Source: Cenococcum geophilum 1.58
Taxonomy: Eukaryota; Ascomycota; Dothideomycetes; Gloniales; Gloniaceae
DNA length: 64,000 bases
Direction: 5' to 3'
Assembly: GCA_001692895.1 (NCBI GenBank)
Contig: KV748234.1
Location: forward strand, 682,001 to 746,000
The notes under the pieces are model-generated. The model was not told the DNA's origin. It saw only the letters and a list, made by a program, of their open reading frames with translations, and searched no databases. The position numbers were made by a program, and so were the translations under genes. Shown piece by piece: positions 21,610-34,062 of the stretch. Within the stretch, counting starts at the first letter, position 1. Each line of letters starts with the position of its first letter.

Positions 21610-22880
21610 TAAAAAAAAAAACAGGATATACCATAAAAAATTATAGCCTTAGTTAAATTCCACCGAATTCCTCTATCTATAAGAAGCTGGTAATATTAAA
21701 AGTCTTCCTTCTAGCACTCTCTAAATATTATTATCCTTATTAAATTATAGTTAATATAGACATAGATATTATAGAGCTTGCTAATTAGGCCTATACTATT
21801 CCAAATTTTAAATGCTTTATTATATAAAGCACTAGCTAGCTTCCACTTAAGCTTACTAATGCCCTTACTAAATAGTAAGGCCTTAATAACTAGGTTAATA
21901 ATATAACCAAGATATTATAGGCGTAAATAGCTAACATTAATATCAAACCGAGTTGCTAGCTCCTTTAGCATAGTATTATTATCTATAGCATTATCTATTA
22001 TAAACGCCCTAAGATTCTAGCCAATCTTATAGTTATTAATAACATTAGCTATAATTTCTGCAATTAATTGGCCAGATTTTGCTCTATTCACTTTCCGGAC
22101 ACCTAGAAGACAGTACTTAAGCTTATACTCCTTACTAATAAAGTAAGCGCATATCGCCATATACTTATTACAATTTAGAGAGCGCTAGCCATTAAGTGAG
22201 AGGTTAATTTTGCTTTTTATATATAAAATCTTGTCCTTAATCTGTGTCTTCCTTAATTAAAATATATCTATTACCCAGCCCCTAATTGTAGTATGCGAGG
22301 ATGGAAGGATTACTTTAATCTTAGGTTGGCTAGAAATAAGGAGCTGTTAAAATCGTATATTTTAAATAGTCGCAAAGCTAAGGTCGTAGGCAATAATTGT
22401 GTTAATAAGGTCCTTTTTATATTTAAGATCGTCAAATAGCGGTGGAAGAAGACCACGTTATATAAAGCCTGCGTAAGTAGAACTTTGTCCTTATAATAAG
22501 ATAAAGTTAGAATCCCTACCAGCTCTAGTTATTCTACGGGTCTTTTTTAAATAAGATATAATTAATAAGGTAGAGACTATATTAAAGAGCTAGGTACTAT
22601 AAGCCTTTTTTTAATAGTAGCGCTTATAGAGCCAGAGCTTCTTATAGTCCTTTGCTTATAGATTAGCTCCATACTAATAAACCTAGGAAACCTTTGCCTT
22701 TATATTTAGTACCCGTTTATTATATAAGCAATACTGCACATCCTAAAGAAGCTAGCCGCGGTATTTAAGAGTATTGAATTAAATATTAAAAGCGTAGGCG
22801 TGCAAGGTCTAAGTAGGCTAAAATACTTCTAAGGTAGTCTTAAGTAAATCAGAATTAGATAATTAAGAAATTTCGTTAAT

Positions 22881-23095
22881 TATAAGGGATATTATTGCGG
22901 ACACCTCGGGTTGCCCTTAGGACAACCCCCAGACGCCCCTTAAATAGTCGCCAGTCACATGCCGGAGGCATATACCCGTAGTATATAGTCTCCATAATCC
23001 CAGAGGCCTTACCTCCTTAAGGATTTATCTCTCTTACNAATCTATCCTATTCTAATCGTGTCCTTATAGCCCCCTATCTATAAGATCCCCTTACA
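22881..23095 (+). repeat. 5' LTR of gypsy G
   Basis: Starts TATAAGGGATATTATTGCGG (TGTAAGGGG-type start, RIP-mutated) and ends GATCCCCTTACA. One ambiguous base at 23038. Confidence 0.93.
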
Positions 23096-23999
23096 TTTAA
23101 ATCCTTCCTACTCTTTTTTAGAAGGGTAGTCGGCTTTAAGGACCAGATTATTTATTTATATCTTTTATTTACAACCACTATCCTCCTTTAAAAATCTCGC
23201 GACAACCTAAACGGAAACCCCATAGATACCTCATGGAAAGCCATCACGTAAAGGCAGGAAGGTCCCTCCGATAGTAAGAGATTACGACAATATAACCCTC
23301 TAGGTAAGACGGCTAAACAAGCCCTAATACCTAAATGCTCTAGGAGCTTAAAGACTCTTATATACCTACGGTTACCGCTAAGGAAAACGCAGACACCCTT
23401 TATAACGGTTATAATACTGCCAGAAAGTAACCAGAACCCCTCCGGCCCTACCTAGGCTAATCGGAAGATTAAGCGCTAGAGGTAACTCTAAAATCTTCCC
23501 CTAAGCTAGAAATGCTAGAGGAATATACTAACGCGTCCAACTAGGGAACTAATTAGAATCCTCCCGGAAGACCACTAGCCTACAATTAGTATAGTAGCGG
23601 TGCATAAACTACTCACGAGCTAAGCGGGCCTACCCCTTTAGGTAATCTAAGCTAATTACTAACTTAGGACCCAAGCCTTGTTAGGAAGCCTATACTAGCT
23701 ACTAGTACTAACACTACCTCTATAGTAGGAGCCTCCCTAGGCCTAAGTTTAGAAGGTTAAGAGCCCTATACTAATCTCCTTTAAGACAGATATTGGGAAG
23801 CTGTCGTAAGGCTCTTAAAAGCTATACGGGAGGAAGCTACTAATAAATATATTAGAACCCTTTAAGGGCAAATCTAGATCTAGTAGGGTCTAATCTAAGC
23901 TAGGTAAATTCTTTTATAACCTAGTTAAGGCTAAGGGCTTCCTAAAAGCTACCTAGTACCTACTTAAGGAGGTGTGGAAGACTTAGAGAGTTATCTACA
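23096..23999 (+). other. Gypsy G leader and presumed N-terminal gag
   Basis: Follows the 5' LTR. No conserved motif recognised. The gag reading frame probably begins within it. Confidence 0.45.
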
Positions 24000-24890
24000 C
24001 TATAAATAAAAAAAGAATATGGACTAACTGGCCAAGGCCTCCAGTAGTTTAGAACTCCGCTATAGACCCAACGCCTAATAGTTAGATGATTGGGTTCGTA
24101 AAGTAAACAACTTCTTTAAGATACTAATAATACGAGATAATACTAAAGAGCGTATACACTGGATTATTAGTAAAATTAAAGACCAATTACTAAACCAGAT
24201 CGCACTTAATTAGCTTAATAAAGAGCAAATTACTATATAGCTATAGCTACAAACCTTCCTAAAGAAATAGACTTAAGATCTATATATTATATAATATAAT
24301 AATATAGAGCTATTCTAAAATGGGACACAGCTAAACCGTTATAACTTCCGCCAGTTTATAAACTTTATAGAAACTTATACTTAATAAATAGATCCAAAGC
24401 CCTTTAAAAATAAGGACGGTAGCATTTATAAGAAGGAGAAGATCGGGTTTATCTGGGCTAGAATTAAGCTAGCAATTTATAACAAAATAAAGCGCGTAGG
24501 AGCCCTATTATAGATCACTATATATACGGATTTTAAACGAGCAGTTCTAAACGCTAAAAACGCAGTAAGGAACCAGACCTCTTCCGGTAGAAAGCTAAGG
24601 GGTTACTAAAAGCGCGGGCACTTTAATAGTAACGTAGGGTAGATTTAACCTTTAAAGAAGCCGTTCTTAAAGAGAACTTTAGAAGGGTTAAAGTTAGGAA
24701 CCTTAAATAACGGGAAAAACTCCTAGGGCTAACCTAATACCTATCCGGCACCTTTATAGGAACACTCTAAGAAGTTAAAAGAAAACTCTAGAGGTAAATT
24801 TTATTAAAAAAACAAGCAGGGCGACAATCACACTAATAATCTAAAAAAAGAAAAGCCCTAGTCGCGGACCTCTCCTAGCTGTAACTAGGG
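24000..24890 (+). pseudogene. Gypsy G gag region
   Basis: The frame reads a Gag-like helix-rich block including DDWVRKVNNFFKILIIRDNT and IHWIISKIKDQLLNQIAL, then a basic, Asn-rich tail with SPSCN.GKIR that may be a ruined zinc knuckle. Position before the protease supports gag. Stops are RIP-type. Confidence 0.65.
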
Positions 24891-24899
24891 TAAGATACG

Positions 24900-25340
24900 G
24901 AAGGAGAGACTCTCCGTATTGCTATTAAGCTAGAAATAACACTCCCTACGGGTAAGGTATAACAGTTCCAAGCACTATATAACAGCGGCGCCGAAATTAA
25001 TCTTATATAATATAATTTAGTAAAAGAGTATAAACTTATCCTATTGTAAAGGTGGCGGAAACCTATTATAGGCTTTCGAAATAAGCATTGGATTAAGCTA
25101 TATAGTGCCTATAAGCTTACAGTATTAGTGGCTAATATATATAACTACACTAAGGCGGTTAGCCTGCAACCCTTCTAGGCGGCTAACTTTATAGGTTATA
25201 ACCTTATCCTTAAATACCCTTAGCTTATAAAAGCAGATCCTAAGATACGCTTTAAGATAGGAGCCTTTAAATAGTAAAATAATAAAGATTTGGAAGGGCG
25301 TATATTACTAATAAGCCTAAAGGACATCCTAGAGAATGTA
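24900..25340 (+). pseudogene. Gypsy G aspartic protease
   Basis: Reads FQALYNSGAEINLI, where retropepsins have D-S-G-A. The catalytic Asp is Asn (GAC-to-AAC). It continues to GYNLILKYP.LIKADPKIRF, the usual end of this domain. Dead by both stops and active-site loss. Confidence 0.75.
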
Positions 25341-25859
25341 GCCCTAGGTAAAATAGTGTACGCTCTATACCTAAAGGAGTATTAAATCTAACCCCTATTT
25401 AATAATAAGATGGGTATAAAGCTTAGTATAGGTAATAACCCCTCTATAATGGAGACCCTATAGGGAACTACTAGATAGGTCGCGGAGACATTATAGGGAG
25501 GCGGCGATCTTAAGGATCTTACGAGATACTTTAACCGCCACGGGTTACTCTGGCTCAAGTAATATACGGAGAGTATACTATAGCACCTCAAACGCTATGT
25601 TAAGGAGTTCTCTACCCTCTATTAGCTACCGCATAAAACGGTTTAACGTATAGTGGCAACTATATACGAGCAACTACCACAGCGTATAACGCTGCCCACA
25701 AGCATCCTAAGGAAGCTTCGGAACCTACCCGACAATAACGCAAAGGATAAACGCGACCCCAATTTATTAAATATTCTAGTAGGCCTAAGGGACTTACTAA
25801 GGGTATTTTTAGGCAGGAGAGCTAAAGTCCTACCATAGAACTTAGAGTACAATTACGCA

Positions 25860-26700
25860 ATTAATCTAAAAGAAGGTAAATAACCACCAAACCTTTCTAT
25901 CTATAACCTCTCGCGTAAAGAGCTTAAGATCCTATAGGAGTACCTTAATAGCTTACTAGAAAAGGGATAGATCTGGCCTAGTAAGTCGCCGTTAGGCGCG
26001 CTAATCCTCTTTATTCTAAAACCAGATGGAACTATAAGGCTATGCGTAGACTATTACGGTCTTAATAAGATTATAATTAAGAACCGTTACCCACTACTAC
26101 TAGTTAATAAAATGCTAGATCAACTATCTAGGGCGAAGATCTTTATAAAGTTAGATTTACGAGACGCCTATTATAGGCTCCGTATTAAAGAAGGGGATAA
26201 GTAGAAGACCGCTTTTAAGACCTAATACGGCCACTTTAAGTATTTAGTAATGCCTTTTAGGCTAGCTAATACGCCTATAATATTCTAATTATATATTTAC
26301 AGAGCCTTAGGGGGACTAGTTAACCGCATATACGTCGTCTATTTAGATAACATCTTAATCTACTTAGAAGATAAGGATTAATATAAGCAACACGTCCGCG
26401 AAGTGCTAAAACGTTTAGATAATTAGGGCCTCTACGCTAAAGCATTAAAGTATATCTTTAACACCAAGTAGGTTAAGTTCCTAGGTTATATTATAACGCC
26501 TACAGGTATAGTTATAGACTTAGTACAGGTGCAGATAATCTAGAAGTAGCTAGAGCTAGAGAGCTACTAGGATATTTAAGTATTTCTAGGCTTTGCCAAT
26601 TTCTATAGGCGCTTTATCTATAACTACTTAGACATTGCCTAATACCTATCTAACTATATTACGGAAGCTTCCTAAGACCTAACCTAAGGAGCAAAAAGCT
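25860..26700 (+). pseudogene. Gypsy G reverse transcriptase
   Basis: Reads [81 protein letters not shown], and VVYLDNILIY in place of Y-L-D-D. The second catalytic Asp is Asn (GAT-to-AAT). Domain order and spacing are normal for Ty3 elements. Confidence 0.93.
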
Positions 26701-26779
26701 TAAAGGCGGTAAGGAAGAAAACTAAAAAGGGACTAACTAAATAGTATAAGCCATGGTTATAGCCTAGAAAGATTTAGGA

Positions 26780-27250
26780 GGCCTTTTAGGAACTTCGCGT
26801 AAAGTTTATAAAAGCTCTATTGCTGCGGCATTTCAACCCAGATTAGCTATTAATAATAATCACTAATATATTAAATTTTGCCCTTACTGGTATCCTACTA
26901 TAACCCGATAGGCATCCAGACGCTACCCAGCTCTATTAGAGACCAGTAGTATTTTATAGTAGAAAATTCTAGGGACCTAAAGTTAGATATTATACCCACA
27001 ATAAGGAACTGCTAGCTATAGTTAACTGCTTTAAATAGTAGCGACATTACCTTAAGTACGCGAGCTATACCACTTATATACTCTCAGATCACTATAATCT
27101 ACGCTACTTTATAACTATAAAGGAGCTTATACCTTAACAAGCCAGATAGGCAGAGGAGCTTACGCGATTTAATTTTAAAATTAAATATAAGCTAGGGGAA
27201 AACAACCCTACTAATAGACTATTACGACGGCTAAACTATGCCAAAGGCTT
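26780..27250 (+). pseudogene. Gypsy G RNase H domain
   Basis: Reads FKALLLRHFNPD, then ILNFALTGILL, ATQLY.RPVVFYSRKF, RYYTHNKELLAIVNCFK and TTYILSDHYNLRYF, then FKIKYKLGENNPTNRLLRR. This is the Ty3 RNase H region that degrades the RNA strand. RIP stops at Gln/Trp. Confidence 0.88.
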
Positions 27251-27839
27251 TAAAACGGGAGAAGGAAAATAGATAATAGATATCTTACTCCTTATATTAT
27301 AGAATAAGCTCCGGGTATAGGATACTTAAGTACCTATAGCTTTATACACCAAGTCTTAGGCGGTATAAGCCCTATTGGTTTCTACTAACGTTCTAGCTAG
27401 TACCCAGTCCGTTGCCAATAAGGGTCTAAATATACCTAGACAGAATATCCCCAATATATTCTTGGAACCTAGTAATATACTATCCCTAATTGCTAAGCTA
27501 TCCCCTTAAACTAATAGCGAAGCTATAGAGTAATTAGAACTTAGAGCCCTACAATAACCAAAGGACTTTAACCTCGTAGCGGCCTTCCTAACGCACGCGT
27601 ATTAAAGAGTTATAAGATCTATAGTACTATCTAATCTTATACTTAGAGCAGTATAGAACAAAATAGCTTTCACCTAGGAACCATCTAAAGGGTTAACGGA
27701 TCTTATCCGTAAGGTATAACGGAGGGACGCTTCCTATACCATTCTTAATGCGGAAGTAGACCGGAAACGTAATAGAAAGGAAGCTGCTAGGCGCCACTAT
27801 TAGAAACTAGACCCGATAGGCCTACTACGTAAAGGTAGT

Positions 27840-28980
27840 AAGGTTTAGGTGCTATAAGAAGCAAATCTACGACAGAAGATTCTTATAAAGAATCACAATG
27901 ATCCTCTAGGCGGCCACTATAGTTAAGTAAAAACAGTAGAATTACTTCAGCGTAAATACTATTGGCTAAGGCTTAATTAGGAAGCAAAGGAGTACATTAG
28001 CCATTACAAGAAGTGTTAAGTATATAAAATCCGCAGGCATAAGCCATAGGGTCTACTTAAATTAGTTCCCCCCGCCAGTAAGCTATAACGACATTACGCC
28101 ATAAACTTTATTACACATCTCCCGCCATCTAAAGATGGCCAAGGATAAATATACAATTTGGTCCTTATACTTATTAATAGGTTTTTAAAGTACGTCTAAT
28201 ACCTTCCCGTTAATAAGACAATTAATATATAAGAGCTCACTAACCTAATTAAGGAGAAATGCTTTCTTAAAGTAAATCAGCCGCACTCTATTATTACTAA
28301 TAGGGGCAGCGTCTTTACAAGCCAGTATTGGTCGGATCTATGCTTTCATTTAAAGATAGACCACTATTATAGTATAGCTTTCTACCCGCAAATAGATAGG
28401 TAAATGGAACGCCAGAACTAGGAACTAGAGTCTTACCTACAGATGTATTTAAACTACTAGTAAGACAACTAGTATAAGCTACTTCTATATACGGAGTACG
28501 CTTATAATTTAAAGCAACATATATTGTATAAGTATGCACCAATCCAGATTACCTATAGCGTCCAACTATTTAGGTTTAATAGTATACCTAACAATTACTA
28601 GCTAAGGCCGTATAATTAGTTATAGGATCCTACTAGGAAGTCTAAGGACATCCACCGGAGAGTATAAGGATACCTCTAGAAATAGGAGGAGTAATAGAAG
28701 TATACAAAGCAGAGCCTATAAGATGCCCAAGAGTAGTAGAGACTTTAGTACAACCGCAAGCACTAGGACAAGCATTTCAGAGTAGGCGATAAGGTTCTAT
28801 TACGTTTAACGAATATTAAGACCCGTTGACTATTAAAGAAGCTTAATACAAGATACCTAGGTCCCTTCTAAGTCAAGGAATAAATTAGTAAGCTAGCCTA
28901 TTATCTCTAGCTACCCCTATCTATAGCCCGTATATATTTAGTGTTTTATATAAACCTACTAGAGCTATAGCATAGACCAC
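27840..28980 (+). pseudogene. Gypsy G integrase (zinc-binding, core, GPY/F)
   Basis: HNDPLGGH...HYKKC (HHCC zinc site), then YNLVLILINRFLKYV, SIITNRGSVFTSQYWSDLC (core, with Asn where Asp is expected in T-D-R-G), HYYSIAFYPQ, FRVGDKVLLRL and RYLGPF (GPY/F). It joins the chromodomain without a break. Confidence 0.9.
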
Positions 28981-28999
28981 TACCGGAAAAGAACTTCCG

Positions 29000-29175
29000 T
29001 CTAGGCCCAATTAAACACCCTAAGGTAGTGGGCGAGTGGTATAAGGTTAAAGCTATACTACGCTATAAGTCTGTCAAGAGCAAGCTTTAATTTAAAGTTA
29101 AATAGCTAGGCTAGCCCGCTAAGGACTTTATATGGGAACTAGAGGATTACCTTAATTATTATAAAGATATTTTAA
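29000..29175 (+). pseudogene. Gypsy G chromodomain
   Basis: KVVGEWYKVKAILRYKSVKS, then FKVK.LG.PAKDFIWELEDY, a chromodomain with TAG at conserved Trp/Gln positions. Marks G as a chromovirus; in this class the domain steers integration to heterochromatin. Confidence 0.88.
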
Positions 29176-29538
29176 AAGAATATTAGGACCAAGGTCCACA
29201 ATCTACAAATCGCAGAAAGCGCTCTAATACTATGGTGTTATCGCGACCTATAAAGAAAGCTCGCGAAAAGAGTAAATAGGTTAAATCGGATATAGAACGG
29301 ACAAGCTCCAGAAACTATAAGGATTAGGGCTATATAGCCTAAGGCAAAACGGGTTCTTAGCCTTTTTATATATATAGCATAGAGTTAATAGGGCATTTTG
29401 CTAGAATTGTATTCCTATTTATTAATCTATACTAGGAATATTGTTTCTAGGGCTCCTAAGCCCTTTTTAAAAGCCTTCTAAGGCCTTCCCAAGCACCTAA
29501 TTAAGGTCCTTAATTGCTACTATATATAAGAACGAATC

Positions 29539-30305
29539 CTAAAAGTCTAAACCACAAATACCTAATCTGAAAAGCCACTACGCCCCATTATTATTAGGAG
29601 TAGGATTAGTATCCATTAGGCTACTAAGTGATGGCTAACGAGAATAGGATCTAGATACCTTGGTAGGTGTATAAGTAGGCATAAAAATAGGGGCAGGATA
29701 ATAAGGTGTAGCTAGAGCAGAGACTCTTAAACGCTTAACACTAATATTAGGTCTAAACCAATACTAACGAAGCTCTTGCGGCGTAAGTTTATAGTTAATA
29801 AAGATACGCTTAAGCCCAGAATAAACAGAGATGTTGGCTGGCTAGCACAGTCTAGAACTACCAAAACCTTGCTACGGCAACCGTAAGTTACCTATCCGCT
29901 AGGTACCCGAAGGGTAACCTACCTAATACCGCATCATATTATACTCTTTCGAAACTTGACGCATATGCGCGAACTCCTTCCTATAGTAGACGGCAACCTT
30001 CTTCTCATCACCCCTATCCTTTACCCTATCCTTAGTATACCAACCTTGCTCTCGCATTAGGCGTTACTAGCTGGCTTACTAGGAATTATAGGCAGTATAG
30101 ATAGCCGTAGCATAGTCTCGAATTCGGCCAAGTTGTTTAGCATTTACGCTAGAATAAGAGAGAGCCCGGGCGATATAGTAGTTAAGGACATTAAAGGAAC
30201 GTCGCCACTTAGGCCTAGGCTATTATTAAAGCTTAAAGTTAGCAATGGAAATCTATTAAGGATAGAAAAACTTACCTTAACGTAACTGCCGCTCTTAATA
30301 CGCAT
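29539..30305 (-). pseudogene. Antisense accessory ORF of gypsy G (two exons, unknown function)
   Basis: Minus strand, between pol and the 3' LTR. Exon 1 is 30305-30276 (MRIKSGSYVK). A 56-nt intron (30275-30220) has donor GTAAGT, branch-like GCTAAC and acceptor AATAG. Exon 2 is 30219-29539, starting PRPKWRRSFNVLNYYIARAL. The frame holds for 236 codons. All of its roughly ten stops are TAG or TAA, readable as CAG/CAA, so the stop pattern itself argues for a RIP-mutated coding frame. The last true stop is uncertain. Residues include TKDRVKDRGDEKK, a charged stretch, and a Pro-rich tail (PYYPAPIFMPTYTPT). I recognise no family. Antisense ORFs in this position are known from some plant gypsy lineages. 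Confidence 0.6.
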
Positions 30306-31587
30306 GCATCAATTACAAGGACTAAAGGTATTGGATCTAACATAGTGCGTCTTATTATAAGCCTCCAGAATCCTATTATTAGATTTCTAGTCTTTTAAAG
30401 ACGTATAGGTAAAATTATTTAGGCAGGACTAGCACTAGTTATAGGTCAGCGGGGGTTAGAGTTCTATGTATAAAAGTAGGGCTAGGATACGCTATGGAAT
30501 TTACTTAAAAGAGCAGTTAGCAGGAGAACGAAGAGGCATATTAAATTATTAATAAAAAAGAAGAAAATCTTAATGATATATCGAAGATACGTCCAAAATT
30601 AAACAACAGTTAATAGCGAGAAGTAAGGTATTTAAGAAAAGGAGCAGCTCGATAAGCAAGGTGTCTTTATACTTCACCTTCCAATACCCTTTCGGTAAAT
30701 AGCCGTAACCTTACCAATATAACTCCGTTACAATAGCGCTATTTAAAAGGAAGGAAACAGGCGTATAAGTCATTTAATTATCACTTCCTTATAAAAACTA
30801 ACTACGCGGCCAGGGGAAGGCAATTAAGACGTTAAATTAAAGACGCATATAGGTTAAATTAGACCTAAAACAATACCACAGTATTAAAGAACAACGTTAT
30901 AGACGTTCTTAACAATTGTATAATAGCTACAATTACTATCGCAAAATGTCCCTATTTGCTAGGCAGTAGAGCTACGCCAAATATACGGCATAGGACTACT
31001 AGATTTAAAACCACATGCACCAAATCTTAAGAGATAAGTCTCTTTAACTAACTGATTAATACCTTAACCGCATCTAATAACCTAAGGGCAAATATAAGAG
31101 CAATGCGTTAGTGACGCAGGGGATTATAAGAAAAGGATTATAAGAAAAGATTATAGACCACATCTTAGTAGTTAAAGACGACGGCAAGCTAAGGCTCCGT
31201 ACGTTAAATCCCATACTAAAGGTTCTATAGAACTATACTAGAACACTAAATTACCTATAATACTCGTAATTAATTATAGACTGGCATAAAGGCTTAAAAG
31301 CAAAGTTGCATAAAAATCCCTATATTAGCCTAGGTAGTCACCAGCATACTTTTAATAGGCTTCTAATAGGTTTTCTAGCAATCCTTACGTCTTTTCTCCA
31401 GTTATATTTTTTCCTTATTAAGATTTTTCAGGAGTTTAAAGTAGGGGTTAAATAGATAGATAATATACAGCGGCATGCCGATACCTCTTTAATATCTCTC
31501 TAAACCTCTTCTGGGATAAGCCCTTATAATCTCCCTACCGTAAAGTAATAGTAATCGGGGGCCAACCGTAAGAAGGGGGGGGGGCAA
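30306..31587. other. Gypsy G 3' region, upstream of the antisense ORF
   Basis: No second ORF recognised on either strand. If the antisense ORF is real, its promoter lies here. Ends with the polypurine tract. Confidence 0.45.
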
Positions 31588-31802
31588 TATAAGGGATATT
31601 ATTGCGGACACCTTAGGTTGCCCTTAGGATAACCCCCGGACGCCCCTTAGATGGTCGCCGGTTATATACTAGAGGCACGTGCCTGTAGTATATAGTCTCC
31701 ACAATCCCAGAGGCCTTACCTCCTTAAGGATTCGTCTCTTTTACTAATCTATCCTGTTCCAATCGTGTCCTTATAGCCCCCTGTCTATAAGATCCCCTTA
31801 TA
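31588..31802 (+). repeat. 3' LTR of gypsy G
   Basis: Same length (215 bp) as the 5' LTR, beginning TATAAGGGATATTATTGCGG and ending GATCCCCTTATA. Differences from the 5' copy are nearly all C/T or G/A. Confidence 0.93.
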
Positions 31803-32059
31803 TTAATATCCAAACTTATATTATCCTTAAAAGGTAATAAAGTCATTATATAAGATAATAGTGGGTAATTTAAAAAATTTAAAGAAACTAAATAAACTAT
31901 TAACCGAGGCCATTAATCAATTATCAATTATTTAACCTCGGTTTAATTATTTAATTGGCTTAATTAATATCTAATCTCGTATTTAATTAATTGGACTAAC
32001 GCTCGGACTAATTAAACTTCCAATTAAATCTGTTAATTGTTGGCAGCACTAGTTAACTT

Positions 32060-33975
32060 CCAACTTTTAAAACCACTTAGCGTTAAAGCATAGCATTATA
32101 GTTAAGCCTAAAACTAGTTATATAAAAGAAGTAATATAGGATTAATTAAAAGACCTTTACCTTAAAGCGTTATCTTAGAATAAGATAGAAGAGCTAGATT
32201 TAGAAGTACACCAAGCAGTCCTAAAGAAGAAAGTTATTAATAAAGCCCTTATTATATTAATTATTGTATAAAACTTACTATTTCAGATAGTTAAGTGGCT
32301 AGAGTTCTATATTCTTCTATAGTTAATTAATCCTAAAGTAGACGGCTATATAACTATAGCCTATTTAGCAGTTAGTAAAAGGATTTATAACTTATAGCTA
32401 TTATAAAAGGATATTGTATAAAAGAGGCTGCAGTCTACACTAATAAGTATTTATCTCTCCGTTAATATCTAAACCTTTCTAAATAATTACCTTCTCCTTA
32501 TAATTTGCGGCCATTTTACTAATAGCCAGAAAAAGCTTATAAGCGCTCTTCTCGGCCTCTATATAGTAGCCTTTTATAGCGAAGATAAGTAATAGAATAC
32601 TTTCCTTTTAGTGCTTAAGGACTATAGGATTATATAAAAGCTAGGTGCCGTTATATCTAATAACTATACTGTAAATAATAAGCTCTATTATACGATAAAT
32701 AACTAGCTTCTTTAGGAAAAAGGAATTAAATGGAATCCTATTTACCAATAGATCTGCTATTAGGGTTATATTCTTAATCTTACCGTATAGGCTTTCCTCT
32801 TTAAAAACTTAATTAGTCTTAATAATATTAAGTTATATAAAGAAGATAAGGTTAAAGGAAAAGAGGAGAAAGAGAAAAGTAATATATTTCGGAAACTTAG
32901 CGCACTTAGAAAGCTTTATAATATTACTATATACACCTATAGCTTAGCTAGTTATATAAGGGAGTTTAAAAGTCTTATAGGGAGAAGAATTCCACTTAAT
33001 AATCGTATAAGATAGAATAGCTAGTATTTTATACTTAGCGTAACAATTTAGAAAAAGTTTACCCTTAATACGTATACTAAGCGTAACCTTAATATATTTA
33101 AAAAGGACTATCTTAGTCTAAAGGACTAGGAGGCGCTTTATATAATAAAAAGTTTTCTTTAGATATTTTACTAGGTAACCCTAAAATGCTAGGGATATAA
33201 AGCAACGCTTAAGAATGTACTCTTTATAATAGATATTATAATTAAGCACCTTAATAAATCCTAGGTTAGTTTATCTCCCCTTTTTATTTTTTAATTTAGC
33301 TAATATTATATAATAAAAGGAGTATATATCTAATAAGGAGTTCTCTAAACGCATTAAAAATACTTAGAATACCTTTAATAGATATTACTATAAAACAGAT
33401 AACTCGCCCCTTTACGCCACTATACTTATTCTTTATCTAGCCCATTATATAAGATATATTAAGCAGGTTTAGAAGAAGGAGTAGTATAAGCCTATACTTA
33501 ACGGCGTTAAAGAGCTTTAGAAAAGATATTAGAATAGGAGTTCTACGCCTAAAAGTATATCGTTATATAAAAAGCTAGCTTTAGCTTAAGACCTTAATAA
33601 GTTTAATAAGATTGCTAAGGATCTTAATAGCATAATATTTTAACTAAAAAGTTAAAATAAGTATAAGGACTTTATCTCTAAGACGCTATATAAGATTTTA
33701 ATAACTATACTTTAGTGGTAGTCTTAAGAACAGCAACAAAAGCGCTAGCCACGGCTCTCACTTATGGCAATTAAAATTCTCTTAATTTTAGCAATAAGCG
33801 GTAAGCCAGAAAGAGTCTTTTTAGGAGGACGTTATATGGTATTATAGGAGAGAATACAGATAGATCTTAAAACTCTTAAGAAAACAAAATATTTAAAGAA
33901 TTGGCATTAGAGAAAAACTATAAGAGAAATAGGTGGATTTTCTCTAAGTATTTAGCTATTATATAGTTAGGGGGG
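32060..33975 (+). pseudogene. hAT H3 transposase, main body
   Basis: Continues from 19697. Reads ALIILIIV.NLLF.IVKWLEF, then YITIAYLAVSKRIYNL, STLISIYLSVNI.TF.NNYL, LLVLKDYRII.KLGAVISNN, and at the end LMAIKILLILAISGKPERVF and WERIQIDLKTLKKTKYLKNW (Restless-like dimerisation domain). Normal domain order. RIP stops throughout. Confidence 0.88.
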
Positions 33976-33983
33976 AAAGGTAC

Positions 33984-34062
33984 CGTAATATCCGCAATAT
34001 CCACAATATCCGCAATATCTGCAATATCCGCAATATCTGCAATATCTGCAATATCTTCCAAA
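33984..34062. repeat. 9-bp subterminal tandem repeat (CAATATCCG), about 8 units
   Basis: Units CCGCAATAT / CTGCAATAT / CCACAATAT in the 3' subterminal region of H3. Such short subterminal repeats are typical transposase-binding sites of hAT elements; that role is inferred. Confidence 0.75.

Larger units (their letters stand above)
19900..22875 (-). pseudogene. hAT transposase of H2, interrupted by two solo LTRs
   Basis: The minus strand reads HTTIRGWVIDIF, then INLSLNG.RSLNCNKYMAICAYF (about 22290-22150) and GQLIAEIIANVINNYKIG. It ends with the dimerisation tail SSKVERVFLVAKRLITDKRN at about 20000-20060. Solo LTRs at 20482-20825 and 21237-21609 break it. RIP stops throughout. Confidence 0.8.
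22881..31802 (+). mobile_element. Complete Ty3/gypsy chromovirus element G (8922 bp)
   Basis: Two 215-bp LTRs (22881-23095, 31588-31802) flanked by perfect 5-bp duplications TTAAT (22876-22880, 31803-31807). The LTRs differ almost only by transitions. Gag, protease, RT, RNase H, integrase and chromodomain occur in Ty3 order on the plus strand, and an antisense ORF lies before the 3' LTR. The polypurine tract AGAAGGGGGGGGGG ends just before 31588. Confidence 0.95.
19698..32051 (-). mobile_element. hAT transposon H2 inserted in H3 (contains gypsy G)
   Basis: Left end CAGTGCTGCCAACAATC, right end (reverse complement) TAGTGCTGCCAACAATT. The 8-bp target duplication GTTAACTT is perfect at 19690-19697 and 32052-32059. 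Without gypsy G the element is about 3.4 kb, a normal autonomous hAT length. Transposase lies on the minus strand. Confidence 0.92.

Noticed and set aside
25388..25852. Short ORFs inside gypsy G between protease and RT
   Set aside because: Explained by the degraded pol frame on the plus strand.
22881..31802. Treating gypsy G as possibly active
   Set aside because: Stops throughout gag-pol, Asn at catalytic Asp positions, and LTRs diverged by many transitions.
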